Shown: positions 1-12,439 of the stretch, piece after piece
Layout: each line of letters opens with the position of its first letter
Position numbering within the stretch: position 1 is the first letter of the stretch
Origin: Rhizoctonia solani
Taxonomy: Eukaryota > Basidiomycota > Agaricomycetes > Cantharellales > Ceratobasidiaceae
Assembly (NCBI RefSeq): GCF_016906535.1
Contig: NC_057383.1
Span: 62,001-126,000 of the forward strand
Length of the DNA stretch: 64,000 nt
Direction of reading: 5' to 3'
Translations under genes and position numbers: made by a program
The notes under the pieces: model-generated
Database searches by the model: none
Seen by the model: only the letters and a program-made list of their open reading frames with translations
What the model was told of the DNA's origin: nothing

Positions 1-770
1 CACAGACATACCCTGATAAGTTTGTTTGTTACTCAGTTGATTCTCAGCCAAATTGGACCAAACAAAGTACACCACATAGAAGGGGATGATAGTGCCTATC
101 TGAGTAAAACTTCAAATTGGTCTGCTCACTAGTGGTGAAATTATGGCTTGTTCATGAAGAAAACAGCATCTCTGTGAACAGTTTTGAACAGCACTGTATA
201 GTCATTGACTTCTGTTAATACCAAAAAGGATGGTATTCATAGCAGTGTCAGAGCCTCTTCCAGCTAAACAAGCAGTTGGTGATGTGTTTCTTTGACTGTA
301 AACTACTGTCAATTAAATTTGGGCCAATGAAACCTGCCTTTCTAGCCTTTGCTTACTTTTCAGTAAGGTTTCCATGTAGTAATTTGCCATGTGCATTAGA
401 CATTGGTTTCAAAGTGTTGTAGTTTGGCAAGTACAAAAGCATGATCAACCAAGTTGTCCCCAATGTTCACAGTATTCACATACCAAATTGAACCTGAAGA
501 TTGTATTGCTCTTCTAAGTCTGGTCAATTTTTGTACAACAGTGCCCCAGCAAAGTATGGTCTGAGATCTAATCTTAGCCCAGACAAATACTGTTCAAGTC
601 CCATGCCCATTGCACAACCCTTGTCAAAAAGGGGGTGAAGTCCTGTGCAAAGTGCAAGTGTGATCTGCTTGCCTAAGGATTTGTGCTGGAGAGTGAGTGC
701 TGTTGAAGATATTGGGACCAAATTTATGCAAACCCACAAAACAGAGAGTACACTTTAAGTGTTATTTAAT
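1..770. other. Degenerate AT-rich sequence, probable old transposon remnant
   Basis: No intact gene is visible. A minus-strand frame of 71 codons (524-739) continues leftward only with stops. LTR-A1 is inserted directly beside it with target duplication TTAAT, so this is older sequence that was hit by the retroelement. I do not recognise the decayed frame. Confidence 0.4.
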
Positions 771-1310
771 TGTTGTACTCCACTGTAAGGTGGGGTACTT
801 GCTAGTGGATGGGCGCTTACGGCTGTACTACTACTGACAAGACTATCTAACTATCTATGTAAGGCTTATACTACTACTGCTATAAGGCAGTCTTCTACTC
901 TATACTACTGACAAGGGGGGCTTAGCCCAGGAGGTGTGGTAAGCGCAATAAAAGGGGTGAGCTTCTGAACTACTAAGGGCCGGCTACTTAGCTGGCTGGG
1001 GATGGTCCTCCTCAATGGTATGAGACAAGGTAAAATTGACTTGGGGTCTCCAAGCAATTTTCCTGTTGTTTATATAGACAAGGGAGAGAGTATATACATG
1101 GTCTGTGCAAAAAGAGAAGCATGCTGCGGGCTGCGCAGAAGCGTGGATTGTTCCTAAGCGCCCTTGTCACAGTGTCTTGGCGCAGCATCTTGGCATGATA
1201 AGCGCCAAGATCACGTGATCAAAAAACATGAGATAAACGGTTTGGAACAAATAGTAAAAATATCAGAAAAATCAGGCAAATCTGGTGGTGTTATTAAGGT
1301 GGTTATAACA
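771..1310 (+). mobile_element. Solo LTR, family LTR-A (copy A1)
   Basis: The 540-bp unit begins TGTTGTACTCC and ends GGTTATAACA, the TG..CA ends of an LTR. It is flanked by the exact 5-bp duplication TTAAT (766-770 and 1311-1315). Copies A2 (1434-1994) and A3 (15555-16115) share its internal landmarks: CACTGTAAGGTG near the start, a CAAGGTAAAATTGACTTGG block, and a palindromic GATCACGTGATC near the end. No internal retrotransposon region lies between paired copies, so it is a solo LTR left by LTR-LTR recombination. Confidence 0.88.
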
Positions 1311-1433
1311 TTAATCCATAGTAATTTTGTTCATCCTATGTACAGACAATACAGTCTCAGATAGGGTGTACTGCAACATTTGCAACCTAGAGTCTGCAAA
1401 TCAACTCCCTCACTACACTTTTGAATTCAAAGG

Positions 1434-1994
1434 TGTTGTGACCTCACTGTAAGGTGAGTCACTTGCTAGTGGGACAGGTGCTTGTGGCTGTACTACTACA
1501 AACACTGCTGACCAACTAGGCTATACTACTGTGGCTCAAGTTGCTTAAGGCAACAACTAACTATCTACTGGCAATGGTGGGGGGCCTTAGGCCTGGAGGT
1601 GATGGGTCTGGAAGACTACTGGGTGAGTGTAGTATGTCTGAGGGGTCCAGCTACTTAGATGGCTTCTGTAACCTGTCTAGATGAGAGACAAGGTAAAATC
1701 AACTTGGGGTCTCCAAGCAATTTTCCTGCTGTATATAGAAGAGAATGCTATCTACAGTGGTCTGTGCTCATGGAAAAAGAAGTCCTTGTAAGAAATGAGA
1801 AGCATGCTGCAGGCTGCACAGAAGTGTGGGTTTGTTGTAAGCACCCTTGGCATGGCATCTTGGCACAGCATCTTGGCATGTGTAAGTGCTAAGATCATGT
1901 GATCAAAAAAACAAAAGATATAGAGTCTGTAAAAATACTACAAATAAGAGGAGAATTAGGGGATTCCAATGATAAAATTTGTGAGGGTGTAACA
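1434..1994 (+). mobile_element. Solo LTR, family LTR-A (copy A2)
   Basis: The 561-bp unit starts TGTTGTGACCTCAC and ends GTGAGGGTGTAACA, so its ends are short inverted repeats. The exact duplication AAAGG flanks it (1429-1433 and 1995-1999). It lies in the same orientation as A1, 123 bp downstream, but the different target duplications show that A1 and A2 are independent insertions and not the two LTRs of one element. Confidence 0.88.
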
Positions 1995-2903
1995 AAAGGA
2001 AAGGGCCACAAAAGCTTTTTGCTTGGACTCACTCTATGGTCCTGAGGCCTTGATCAGCAACCACAACATGAAGCAGGTTCCATGTTGCACCCTTCTTCCC
2101 TTGATTCAACAATTGCACCAGTATCTTATTAAATGGCCTGAGGCTGATAACCACCTTGAATCAGTGTGGAATGCACTGAAAAAGGAAGGTTATACATTAT
2201 AAAGTGACTCAAATGCAACTCCTTTACCATCCCAGCAATCTAAACAAGGATATTGGCACCCAAACCAGGTTTTGGGGGCTTTGTCAACCACTCTGGGCCT
2301 GCATACTACTATCACCCATGCTTTGAAGGTATTCTATCAAGGCTGGTGGCATGAATATATGCCCAAACAAAACTACAAAGTTCAAGGTAATACCTTGGAA
2401 AATGTCTGCTGCATGTTCCCCAGTCTCCCAAGAGATATTCCAAAACAAAAAGACCACCCAACTCAGCGCATGAGTTTTTGATGACCTCAGCTACATGCCC
2501 ACTACTGAACTCAAACTTAGCTGATGTTCACTTTGTATCAACTACGATTCAGCAACCCTTGCCTATTTGATGCAGTAACAGTATTTCCCCCAGCACCCTC
2601 TTCCTGGCACCCTCTCTTTGGACCTACCGGCGCCAGAACGACCATAACGGCCCCGTTTACCCATACGGTACCCTGCGGCCACAATACATTGAAACATTTG
2701 CGAGATTCGAGTACAAATACGGCCCACTATTCCCATTTAACCCATTCAGATGAATAGAATGGCCTATTTACTCCGTATATCTCAAGGTATAATTACCTTA
2801 GGATTTCATTTGTATTTATTCCAGTTTTTGTGATGGCCAATGAAACTTGCTGCACGCGTCGCAGCTGGTCTCCATGTCTAGCGTTTAATGGCCTACTTGA
2901 AAC
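1995..2903. other. No intact gene; decayed frame 2272-2481
   Basis: A plus-strand frame of 69 codons (2272-2481) begins at a GTT/TTG-type context and is surrounded by stops. It reads like the remnant of a transposon protein but I cannot assign a family. From about 2620 the base composition becomes more balanced, suggesting a change of origin. Confidence 0.35.
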
Positions 2904-4404
2904 CTCGCTAAGCACTGCAAAGAGGGACCCCGCGGACAGGGCCGTGGGCGTCTGTTTGTGCTTGTATGGGCTAAGCGAACAGACACAGACAGAGGATGTC
3001 CGTCTCACCCAGACCAACACTGACGGAATCTGAGTGTGCATGGTGTGACCATCTGGACAGCCGCCGAAGGTTGTGATCCGCATCAATCTCCGTGACACGG
3101 ACAGGCGCGTACTTACGCATCATACTTGGGTTTGCTCTGTGCATACATGGCCGTATATACATGTCCGCACTTGTCCGTGCGAGAAATACCAACGCTGACC
3201 CTGCCCTACGACGTCTATCGTATGTGTTCTGTTTTCTGTAAATATTGATATTTATCACAGTTTTGATCAAATAACCGTCGGATATATAAATCACACAAAA
3301 TCACGAGATCGGAGCGAAATGCGAAATGGCCCATTGGTTGGGATATATAACTACTATGGTATGATACAATTACATCGCTTAGGGCGTAAATCATAGCAGC
3401 AACGATTCATAAGACAGGAAAGACGGGTCACCAGGTGCCAAACGATCGACGATGATCGGAGTTGAAGTGTAAGCGACAGCTGGCTGGAGCGAAAGCATGA
3501 GTTCAATCGATCACGGCCGCAGAGAATAATTAAACTCACTAAGGCCGAGTTATAGGTGAAGTTAGCTATCCTGCTTCGAAAGAAAATGTGTTAGGAGGTG
3601 GAGTTATCGAGCAAGACAGCCAACTTACCTTGCAGTGGTGGTAGTCGTGACGAGGGGGCATCCCAAGCCCCGCGGGCATTAAATATAACGATCCGCATCC
3701 GAGCTCGCGATCCGACGATCACATGGGTGTGGAATAATGACAAGGTAGTGGGGGGATATCCGCGTTAGATTACAGTGAGACAAACAATACCCGGATGATC
3801 GAGGACGGTGCGCGGTGCATATAAGGCAATTTGGACGCTGGTAGACACGTATTGACCGACGTGTACGACGAGAAACTATTGCTTCTTGAGTATGAACCGT
3901 GCATCGAGGATCACAAGGCCCATTTTCCTAATATTTTCAAGTGTTTAAAAGGCAAATAGTTTAGACAATCTATTGATTCACATACCGACACCGGGCCCAT
4001 CCTTCACAAATTATCACCGCAAATGCAGAGTGTTGTAAGCGAACCAGTGTGTTTAGGGAGATGATATCGTTGTATTTGAGCACGTAGTACAGATTTAACG
4101 TATACACGAGACTGGACGAGGGTTTTACTAGAGTCCCAGTCGTCGACAGGCCCATCGGCACTCTAGTAGCCCGATAATTCATGCTTACCAACACCATCCG
4201 TTCCCCGGTGGTACGCGCCTGTACGCACCCTATTTCATAGCGCAGGCAAGTTACGGCTGTCAGTGTAGTTTTGTGGCAGTTCGTGTGACGCGGACGAACG
4301 AGAACAGAAGCAGACCTGCAGTCCTGCCCGCTCGGCGCTTACCACGCTGGTCCGTGCCTGTCCGCGGGTCCTGTCCGTGACCCCCCTCTTTGCAGTGAAG
4401 CGAG
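2904..4404. repeat. Putative 1.5-kb non-autonomous element with inverted ends
   Basis: The motif CTCGCT..CACTGCAAAGAGGG at 2904-2926 recurs in reverse complement at about 4384-4404, and both ends continue into CGCGGACAGG/TGTCCGCGG-type sequence. No long reading frame lies between. Only short antisense frames are present, none recognisable. No convincing target duplication was found, so the exact ends are uncertain. Confidence 0.4.
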
Positions 4405-4644
4405 TTATTTGCTTGAAGATTTCGTTACAGACGGTTTTGAAGCCTTGTGGTCACGGGACGATCAAAGCGCGAGGAACGAGGGCGTGACCCGAGTTTTTGG
4501 CTCCAAGACCGGATGTGGAAGAGACTACGTTTCAAATACTTGTGCACGCAAAAAATCAAATGAATGTAAGTAAGGACCAGCCACCTCACACCAACCCTAC
4601 CTCTAGTTACCACATATCAACGCCACCTTTCCTTCCTTGTAGTA

Positions 4645-5511
4645 ATGGGTAACGATCTGTCGAGAGTGAGGAACTTGCTTATGTTTCTGACATCCACTGG
4701 TTTGATCACCGAAGGAGGAGATGCGATCTACGATAATGAAGATCAGGAGAGGCTACGTAACTATCTCCAAGAGATCAACGCACGCAAACCCCAAGTAATA
4801 ACTAGATCTCTGGAAAATGGGTCAAGCAGTGGAATATATGTAGTCGACCAATATACAGTAAGCTGGTGTGGGATGAAGTTAGTTTCTGTACTCATTCGCA
4901 GGTTCAAGGAACAACAGGTGCTAGTAGCGTTCAAACTGTTCTTGAAGGATGAGAATAGGGTTGAACCTGCAATTCTTGAGGGGTTTCAGGTAAGTGAGTC
5001 AAGATCTCGGATGCTGATGAAACCAACAGCAGCCCAGAGTTACTTGCATCTGCTCATCTATCCAACCTTCACCACCGAAGCCCCTGGGCTGCATGAGAAA
5101 AGTTTTAAGGCTGTACTACCTTTGATGAATGAGATTAAGCTTTTCGACTGCACGGTATGTTACACACGTGAGCCCTTCGTTGATTCCATGCTGAGAGACT
5201 CACGGCCTCCCAGGTCTTTCGGAACAACACTATGAGTAATGGTGATGGCAGCAACGTAAAAAGCACGATAGGATGTAAGCATTCTTCACGCCTACCGCTG
5301 GATAACCTCACATTCTTGACGCGCAGATGCTGTCGTTGTCACTACAACTGCGACAGCCGAGGATCTCACTCAAGATCTTTTCGATTCTCTAAAAACGCTC
5401 TCCAACCTCACGAACGGCGAAACTACAATCCGGGAACCTATTTTGACTAAGCTTAATGAATGCATCTGGAGGACTACGGAGTTGGTTCAGGCCATTGTTC
5501 AGACTATCTAG
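4645..5511 (+). CDS. Hypothetical protein, multi-exon
   Basis: I do not recognise the family. The ATG at 4645 opens a frame starting MGNDLSRVRN. A strong GTAAGT donor at 4990 pairs with a CAG acceptor near 5035 and keeps frame into SYLHLLIYPTF. A GTATGT donor near 5155 pairs with a CCCAG near 5214, and a GTAAGC donor near 5276 with GCGCAG near 5327. The last exon then runs to a TAG at 5509-5511 through a hydrophilic, Thr-rich segment. A possible first intron at 4857-4900 would shift the frame and was not used. The product would be about 230 residues with no visible signal peptide or membrane segment. It is the only plausible host gene in the transposon-rich left half and may be decaying. Confidence 0.4.
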
Positions 5512-7118
5512 AAATATTGTGTGATTTGTCGATGAGTGCCAAGATATGCTATGTACGTTAGAACTTGTGGTGCGAAGACGACTCGCGTAAATCGACAAGC
5601 TTTAACTTGCTAGATGGAGGGCCTGCGGCGTCGCAAACAAAGGTGTCACCTAGCTCAAAAGTGTTCGAATACTTGATTGTGTTAATATAAATTGTATCAG
5701 ATACGTGAGATATTTACTCGTCTTTGCGAATTGTGCTAGAGATAAAAGTTTGGACTCCAATCCTTTGCACACGTGGCAGCCAGCTGCCTTACGCTATAGG
5801 AAGTTAGGGTCACTAACCTGAGTGTCAGGGCTCAATGACACTTATAGAGGAGGTCGCCGGGCACGTAGGGCCCACCACTTCAAGTGTTCCGGGTCGAGAA
5901 GTGTCCGCAAGTGTCCATGAGTGCCGGGTGTGGTTTCGACTCGGGCTTGTCAGAAACCAACCTTCCCAACTTAAGTGTGCGAAGACACTTACCCGCGTGC
6001 CTTCTCTGGGCACTTGCTGAAGTATACATTGCCTGGTTCACATCGAGCTTTTTCATATCTTTTAAAGACCAATTACTCACATCCCGACAGTTCTCTGGAG
6101 TGCAAATTCATGTTTCCCTCTATGTAACTATAAAATATTAATCAAATTTGTTACCCGCTTCGTTGATAAACTGTGTGCGAGCCCGCTTGCACTCCGACCA
6201 AGTATGGCCCAGTTCCGATTGTTGACTTTCATTTGCCCGACCACAGCATTAATCGTGGCAATACGTATAATATCTGGGGTGCTAAGTTGGGTAAATTTGA
6301 CCACACGATTAGCTCGTTTAGTTGCATCAAGGCCACCCGTGTTATATTCCCCGATACGTACAAGTAGAAATTGGTCTGCGATACAAAGGACTGCTGGCTG
6401 TTGTTCAGTCCTTCAGAATATTGCTGTTTGCTCAGAATGGCCACAATTAGTGAGTGAAAATATTAATACTTACGCTTCTTTTGGTTTTTCAATAACAAAC
6501 TCGATGTATGAGATGTCAAGTACCCAACCGTAGTCACAGCACTTCAGCTGTTTTTTTTTCTGAGGCTGGGCTGACCGGTTGGACTTAGGAAAGGGTCAGG
6601 TTGGACTTGGATAAGATAAGAGTCAGGCCTAGACCAAGCAAGGGACCCGGTAAGACGCCACCAGCATAGATAAGATTCAGACTGTAGATAGATAAGACTT
6701 AGAATGGGGACCAATTGTCAGGGCCCATTGCAAATACGGGCGTGCAAGGATCAACCAACTTGGTTGCATTGACTTAGAGATTCCCACCACCTCACAACAT
6801 TCCACAGGCTGACAGACAACACTCCCAATAATGAACAGTAACACATTTACTGGAAGTGCACTTGAGAGGGCTTGCAGGGTGGGTACACAAAGTTTGAAGC
6901 TCAACAAAAATCAAAATTAATTCAATTATCTGAGACCAAGAAAGGGTTAGGATTCTATGAAGAGCTACCCACAACAGTTTGTTGTCTGGTTGGTATTGGA
7001 GCCCAAGTTTGGCTAATGATTTAATCTGTTTCTTCCCACTGCACAGGCTCATGATTGAGTTGCACATATCAGTCCAATACTAAGTGAGTGGTCCAAAAAA
7101 TTAGAGGTAATTAAACAC
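5512..7118. other. Intergenic, no gene seen
   Basis: Several overlapping short frames on both strands (5825-6533 and 6677-7067) have no recognisable content. Near 5880-6020, copies of AAGTGTCC/CACTTAAGTG-like words repeat in both orientations, which suggests another decayed inverted-repeat element. From 6540 the DNA is AT-rich and transposon-like. Confidence 0.4.
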
Positions 7119-8129
7119 TGTCACAACCCACTCCATTCTTTCCATGAGTCCTGACCTTGTCAAGCCTCCAACACACTCATGTTGCACACCAACATGACTG
7201 CAAGCACGCATATACTTGCACATATGCACTCAGAAGCCCCAGGTTTCCACATATAGGAGACTTATGGTTGACATGGCTGGACTTAGTGATATTCTCTAAG
7301 TCCAGGTCACATGACCTCCCCCCCTCCAGTCCTTTATCAAATACTATACTAAACTACTATGGATTTGAGGTGGGGGGGGATGACATAATCTCTTCTATAA
7401 TAATATATTATTCAGACCTTGCCTGCAGGCTCCCTTAACATTGGCCCACAGCTAGGGGGGGGGGGGAGTGCAATGTCCCCCAGCAACTTATATTATTAAT
7501 ATATCACTGTGCATCATATATACTATATATATCTTTGACAGTGGATATATGGTAATAACCCCTCCAGATATGGGTTATGACAATAACAGCTTCCAAAGAG
7601 AAGGGAGGTTATATAGGCACAACACAACTTGCATCTGTGCATGTCCCTGAACAAAGTTGTAAATGTCATAACCCATATCTGGAAGGGTTATTACCATATA
7701 TATCCACTGTCAAAGATATATATAGTATATATGATGCACAGTGATATGTGAATAATATATGTTGCTGGGGGACATTGCACTCCCCCCACCCCCCTAGCTG
7801 TGGGCCAATGTTAAGGGAGCCTGCAGGCAAGGTCTGAATATATATTATTATAGAAGAGATTATGTCATCCCCCCCCACCTCAAATCCATAGTAGTTTAGT
7901 ATAGTATTTGATAAAGGACTGGAGGGGGGGGGTCACATGACCTGGACTTAGAGAATATCACTAAGTCAAGCCATGTCAACCATAAGTCTCCTATATGTGG
8001 GAACTTGGAGGTTCTGAGTGCATAAGTGCAAGTATAAGCATGCTTGCAATCTTGTTGGTGTGCAACATGAGTGTGTTAGAGGCTTGACTAGGTCAGTACT
8101 CATGAAAAAGCATGGAGTGGGTCATGTCA
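7119..8129. repeat. 1-kb foldback (near-perfect inverted repeat)
   Basis: The left arm 7119-7582 and right arm 7664-8129 are reverse complements over about 465 bp, with an 81-bp centre (7583-7663). Each arm reads TGTCA or TGACA at its outer end and TGACA/TGTCA at its inner end, so each looks like an LTR (TG..CA) in opposite orientation. Landmarks in both arms are CATATATAGTATATAT, a C-rich run beside CCTCCAGTCC, and GGACTTAGAGAATATCACT. No matching 5-bp target duplications were found. It could be a foldback transposon or two facing solo LTRs. Confidence 0.85.
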
Positions 8130-9104
8130 ATCTACTGTCACACCCACACCAAGTTGCATATCATGTACACACCCATGCTCACCACAGCATGTAAAATAAT
8201 GACATGCCAACATACCAACAACAATAACATGGTGTAACAACATGATGTACCATGTACCCATAAGTGAGGGAGCTGCAGAGAAAAAGCAAAGTTCTCTTCC
8301 TGAAGGGCAGAGAGAGCTTTTGGTGATGGAACTCACCAATATTTTCACCCTGTATTTATAGCCAGAGGTACAGACCTCTACTGTGGGAACAGCTCCCACA
8401 ATACCAGGAACAAATCCAGGGTTCATACAAAGGAACAGACAATCCCATGCCACATGTGCAATAATTGTGGGAGACTGTCATGTCCTAGAGGTGTGACCAC
8501 CTTAGAATCCACTAAGTCAAAGAAATAGTGAATATATGTGCTATTTTCATGAAGATTTGTGGATATATGCATTTTTATGCTATTTAGGCGCTGAGTACTC
8601 ATTTTGTAATCTAACCACATGACTAAAGGTCATGTGATCACATCTTTCTTATCTTTGGTCATGTGACCTTATCTTTGTTATTGTGTTTGTCAACATATAT
8701 ACTTTTCCTCCTTCTTGCTGAATATATAAGGAGGGTTCTGAGAGCCTTAAGCCTCAGAACTTGACCTCTTATCCCCATCCAACACCTACTACCCTAAGAT
8801 ATACACCTAAGAGTATTGCCTGAGAGCATACCAGTCCCTGTCAAAGGTCTCTTGCCTGGCTGTCTTTACAGCATAGTGCACTCTTACTTATATTGGTCTT
8901 GTCCACCCCTTATCTGGCAATTGCCTTGAGCATTGTTGGATCCCACTAGCTGATAAGTCCTATATTAGGCAATAGTTTGTTGGGCTTTACCCTGTGGTAG
9001 TTGTTGGCTCTGACAGAGACTTCCCATGCACTGCTGCATGGACCATGGAGAGAAGCACACAAGAAGATACACCACTGTGTTGACCATTTCAACACAGCCA
9101 AATG
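8130..9104. other. Old retroelement-like sequence, no gene
   Basis: There is no intact coding frame. The stretch at 8690-8780 has TATA-like and CT-rich words reminiscent of an LTR promoter region. A short frame at 9001-9104 is broken by the LTR-B3 insertion and would rejoin sequence just after 15126 across the single target copy AAATG, so this DNA predates the nest. Confidence 0.35.
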
Positions 9105-9192
9105 TGTTGTAGACACACTTGATACCACAGAATTTATTCCAATTTTCTTGAATTTAAATGAACTTAAACAGACAAGTTTTTTTGATCATGTG

Positions 9193-10265
9193 AGCTCACT
9201 GGAGCATTCAAAACCTCTCCAACAGACACGCTACATCACCTTGCCTCCATCCCTCCCATCCACATCTACCTCCAAAGACTCAACACAAACACTGCCACCA
9301 AATTGAGAGCTCTGCCCAGACATGCGGAAATTAGCTGTTGCCTCCCTAAGGCCTGGGACTCCCATGATCCCACCTTGCCACACCCCCCCAAGCCCAAACG
9401 CTGCCAGACAGCTGTCCCATCTCCCATAGGCCAACTAGCAGCACTGTCACACCCAGAAGCTGAATTCCAAACTCCATACCTCAACCCCCCCTGGGTCCTT
9501 GAAAACCCCTTCCCTGGCAGACTACAGTTTGCCTACCCCCCTGCTGGCTCCTCAAAAGATTGCCAAGCAAAGATTGCAGAGAACACCAATTGCCTGATCA
9601 ATGCACTTGCACACAAGGGAACCCTGATTGGCTTCTCTGACAGTTCAAAAGAGGTCTGCTCAGGAGTCCAGAAAGTAGGAGTTGGATACAGCATTGTATG
9701 GAAGAAAGAGGAGGTTGCCAAATTCAGTGGCAGCATTGGCCCTTGCGCCAACATATTTGATGCCAAAATGCTTGCCCTTGCACTCATTGTCTGCAGATGC
9801 ACATGGTTTGCAAAGTCACACAATATTCACAGAATCCACATCTTCTTGGACAACCTAGCTGCCATACGCATTATCAACAAATGTAACCCCCACACTGCCC
9901 AATATGCTTCAATACTGTTCCAAAAAGAGGCCCACACATTCCTTCAAGGCAATGCAAGGAGGTCAATTGTGGTCCAATGGATCCTGGGCCACTCCAAAAT
10001 CAAAGGCAACAAACGCACAGACAGATTGGCTAATGCAGGACTTAACTCCTGCCCTACACCATTCTTTAACTGGACTGCAACCTGGGCCAAATGCTGTGCC
10101 ACCCAATGCACAGCCAAGTCATGGGGACACTTATGGGCAGAACACCCCCACTCCAAAACAGTCCAAAAGCACATCCCACATCCCCCAGCACTCAAATTGC
10201 ACCCAATATTCCAAAACCCCAGCATCCCTCAATTGGTGTCCTCCCAGCTCATCCATGTTATGACA
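9193..10265 (+). pseudogene. 5'-truncated LINE, RNase H region (fragment 1)
   Basis: This is the C-terminal part of a non-LTR retrotransposon polyprotein. The frame is open from the truncation point (AFKTSPTDTLHHLA) through an RNase H-like domain. Visible acidic and histidine residues lie in GFSDSSKE, DAKMLAL, the DN of FLDNLAAIRI, and GHSKIKGNKRTDRLA, the usual DEDD-type layout. It continues to the TGHG motif, where LTR-B1 interrupts it (target TGACA). The sliver 10860-10898 continues the frame (GHGCFGKYKAR). The rest is found on the minus strand at 13667-12604. Endonuclease and reverse transcriptase domains are absent. The truncated start abuts TTGATCATG of LTR-B3 (9182-9190), which recurs after the LINE tail. 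Confidence 0.8.
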
Positions 10266-10859
10266 TGTCCTAGATGTCTGTAAGGATGTTGAGGCAGCAG
10301 GTGCTTACAGCTGTATGTACTAAGTATGTAAACTGCCTAAGGCAGTGAGGATACTGCCTACAACAACAACTAACTATACTACAGCAACCACACCTGTAAG
10401 GACAATGGCAAGCTAACTAAGTACAATCAAGAAGCTGCTTAAGGCAGTGGGGGGACTAGTGTAGTTAAGTGGTTACTGGACCTAAGGTCCTTGTACAGTG
10501 TGTGGATGCAACAAGAGGTAATTGACCTGGGTGTTACCATGGTTGGTTGGCCTCCTTATATATTACAGAGAGTGCTAATTATAAATACTACATGTGTGGG
10601 AAAAGAAGCTATCTATATGAAATAAGAACCCTGCTCTGCAGTTGGCCTTACTCATGCATACATGTCACTGATGTGTCATAATGATGTCATCAGGTGGAGG
10701 TGGCTATGTGTGCTGAATAAGCACAGATGGGGACATGGCTTGGCACTTAGCATATGATATAAGCACCAATGTCATTTGATTGAAAAGGTTGTCTGATTGC
10801 CTTTGTTTAAATCCAAGAAAATGGGAATAAATTCCCTAGGTATAAGTGTGTCTACAACA
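10266..10859 (+). mobile_element. Solo LTR, family LTR-B (copy B1)
   Basis: A 594-bp unit with ends TGTCCTAGATG and TGTCTACAACA, flanked by the exact duplication TGACA (10261-10265 and 10860-10864). It sits inside the LINE coding frame, and removing it together with one target copy restores the frame across the TGHG motif. Shared family landmarks include GGTTGGTTGGCCTCCTTATA and TTACTCATGCATACATGTCA. Confidence 0.9.
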
Positions 10860-10898
10860 TGACAGGTCATGGCTGCTTTGGCAAATACAAGGCCAGAA

Positions 10899-12439
10899 TG
10901 TTATAGAGTAGGGTTTTAGAGACTATGTAATTAAGTACAGAATACAATGAAGTGATTAATATATCAATTATGTATGGATATAAAAGGCAATGAGCTAGCT
11001 ATATAAAGGTAAATTAGGTTAGTAATTGGGGTGATCCCTACACTTAACAAGTCATCAAGCAATTACTGTAGATGCAGGTGGTTGGTTATGCTTATAGCTA
11101 CAGTATGAAAGTTAGTATTGAGTCTTAGTTACCTACTATAATTTATCTGGATTTGTTAGTAATTTATTTGACTGAGATTGCACTTAATTAAAGTGTATAT
11201 GCTGCTTCCAAGGCCTTAAACTCTCCCAACTGACTTACTCAAGAGGTTCAGGGTTGCCCTAGAGCCTTTCCTAGCTACCCAGTATCTGTTGGGACCTTGC
11301 TAGAGGCTATATGCGCCAAGAGGCCTTACAGGTTAAGTTCAGTGAGCTTAAGAGGCTAAGAAAGCAAAATAAGATACATCAAGACCAATTAGTCCCAATA
11401 AGTCCTAGTGGGATAGACTCAAGGCTATTTACAGAATGTTCTAGAGCATACATGACTAAATTACATTAGTGTGAATGCTAAAAATAACCTTGAGGCAAGA
11501 TAGGATCTCATAGAAAAAGCTAGAAACTTAAATGGTTAGTATCTCCATCAATTTGGCTCAGAATCAGACAATTCCTTTTTGGGAACTGAGATGCCAGAGC
11601 CTCCAACCTATTGGTATTTGTCTGCATAGTAATATGCCTATTTCCCGCCAACCTTTGGCGCTTATTTGCAATGACTAAGTGCCAGCGCTTGCATGCTTAC
11701 TTGCACTTGTTCTATGGTCTGTAAGTACTGTTCCTACATATAAATGTACAATACAAAAAATACTATAAATCATAGAAATAATAGTATGACCATTTTGCAT
11801 GATCAAACATGTATATATGCAAGTGCAATTGTCACAACTCAGCTTGGATCTATGGTACAAGGTGTTTAAAGTCCATGGCCCTATCACCAATAGACTATGA
11901 AACAAGTAGAGGGGCAGCTAGGGCCCAGGGGGAATGATAAGGGTAGAGGGCAACAAGGGCCTGGGTTATGATGTATAGTAATGAGCACTTATGGCCAACA
12001 AGGGGCCTGGGCTAAGGGTAGGTAAAAGCTGGGGATGAATTGACAAAGAGGTCAAGTCTTGCTGTTCTAGCAGCAACTTGACCTAGTTTATATACATGAG
12101 GAGGGCCACATCAAAAACAACAGTACTAAATAATGAGTCATTTACAATTTCACATCATATATCAAATATGTCATGTGATCTTGATGAGTCATCAATATAT
12201 ACCAAAAAAGGAAAGTGTCTCAGAAAAATGTAGAAAATAGTAAAGAATCATGTCATGCCAATGAAGGTCATGACAGCAATGAGGAAAATAAAGTATAAAA
12301 GGTCTTATAGCACCACCAGTTTCCAAATATAGTAATGTTCATGCCCATATTTGGATAGAGCAAGTATGATTACTCCAGTTTGCAGTATTCACTACTGGCA
12401 ATTAGGGATGCATATGTCTAAATTATTCATTCCATAACA
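10899..12439 (+). mobile_element. Solo LTR, family LTR-D (copy D1), carrying a nested LTR-C
   Basis: Ends are TGTTATAGAG and CCATAACA. Without the nested LTR-C1 and its target copy it is 1090 bp, matching D2 (1088 bp) in opposite orientation. Its outer flank is CAGAA (10894-10898) but its inner flank is ACCCT (12440-12444), so its target copies do not match each other. D2 shows the complementary mismatch, which is the signature of recombination between D1 and D2. Confidence 0.88.
11830..12275 (+). mobile_element. Solo LTR, family LTR-C (copy C1)
   Basis: A 446-bp unit with ends TGTCACAACTCAGC and GGTCATGACA, flanked by GCAAT on both sides (11825-11829 and 12276-12280). The other LTR-D copy (13668-14755) lacks this insertion and shows a single ATTGC at the equivalent place near 13826, so an empty site is present in the same window. 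Copy C2 lies at 17642-18056 in opposite orientation. Confidence 0.9.

Noticed and set aside
771..1994. LTR-A1 and LTR-A2 as the two LTRs of one retrotransposon
   Set aside because: Each has its own different 5-bp duplication (TTAAT and AAAGG), and only 123 bp lies between them.
4645..5235. Single-exon 196-residue protein at this position
   Set aside because: The frame reads through what look like proper introns (GTAAGT..CAG and GTATGT..CAG), so a spliced model ending at 5511 is preferred.
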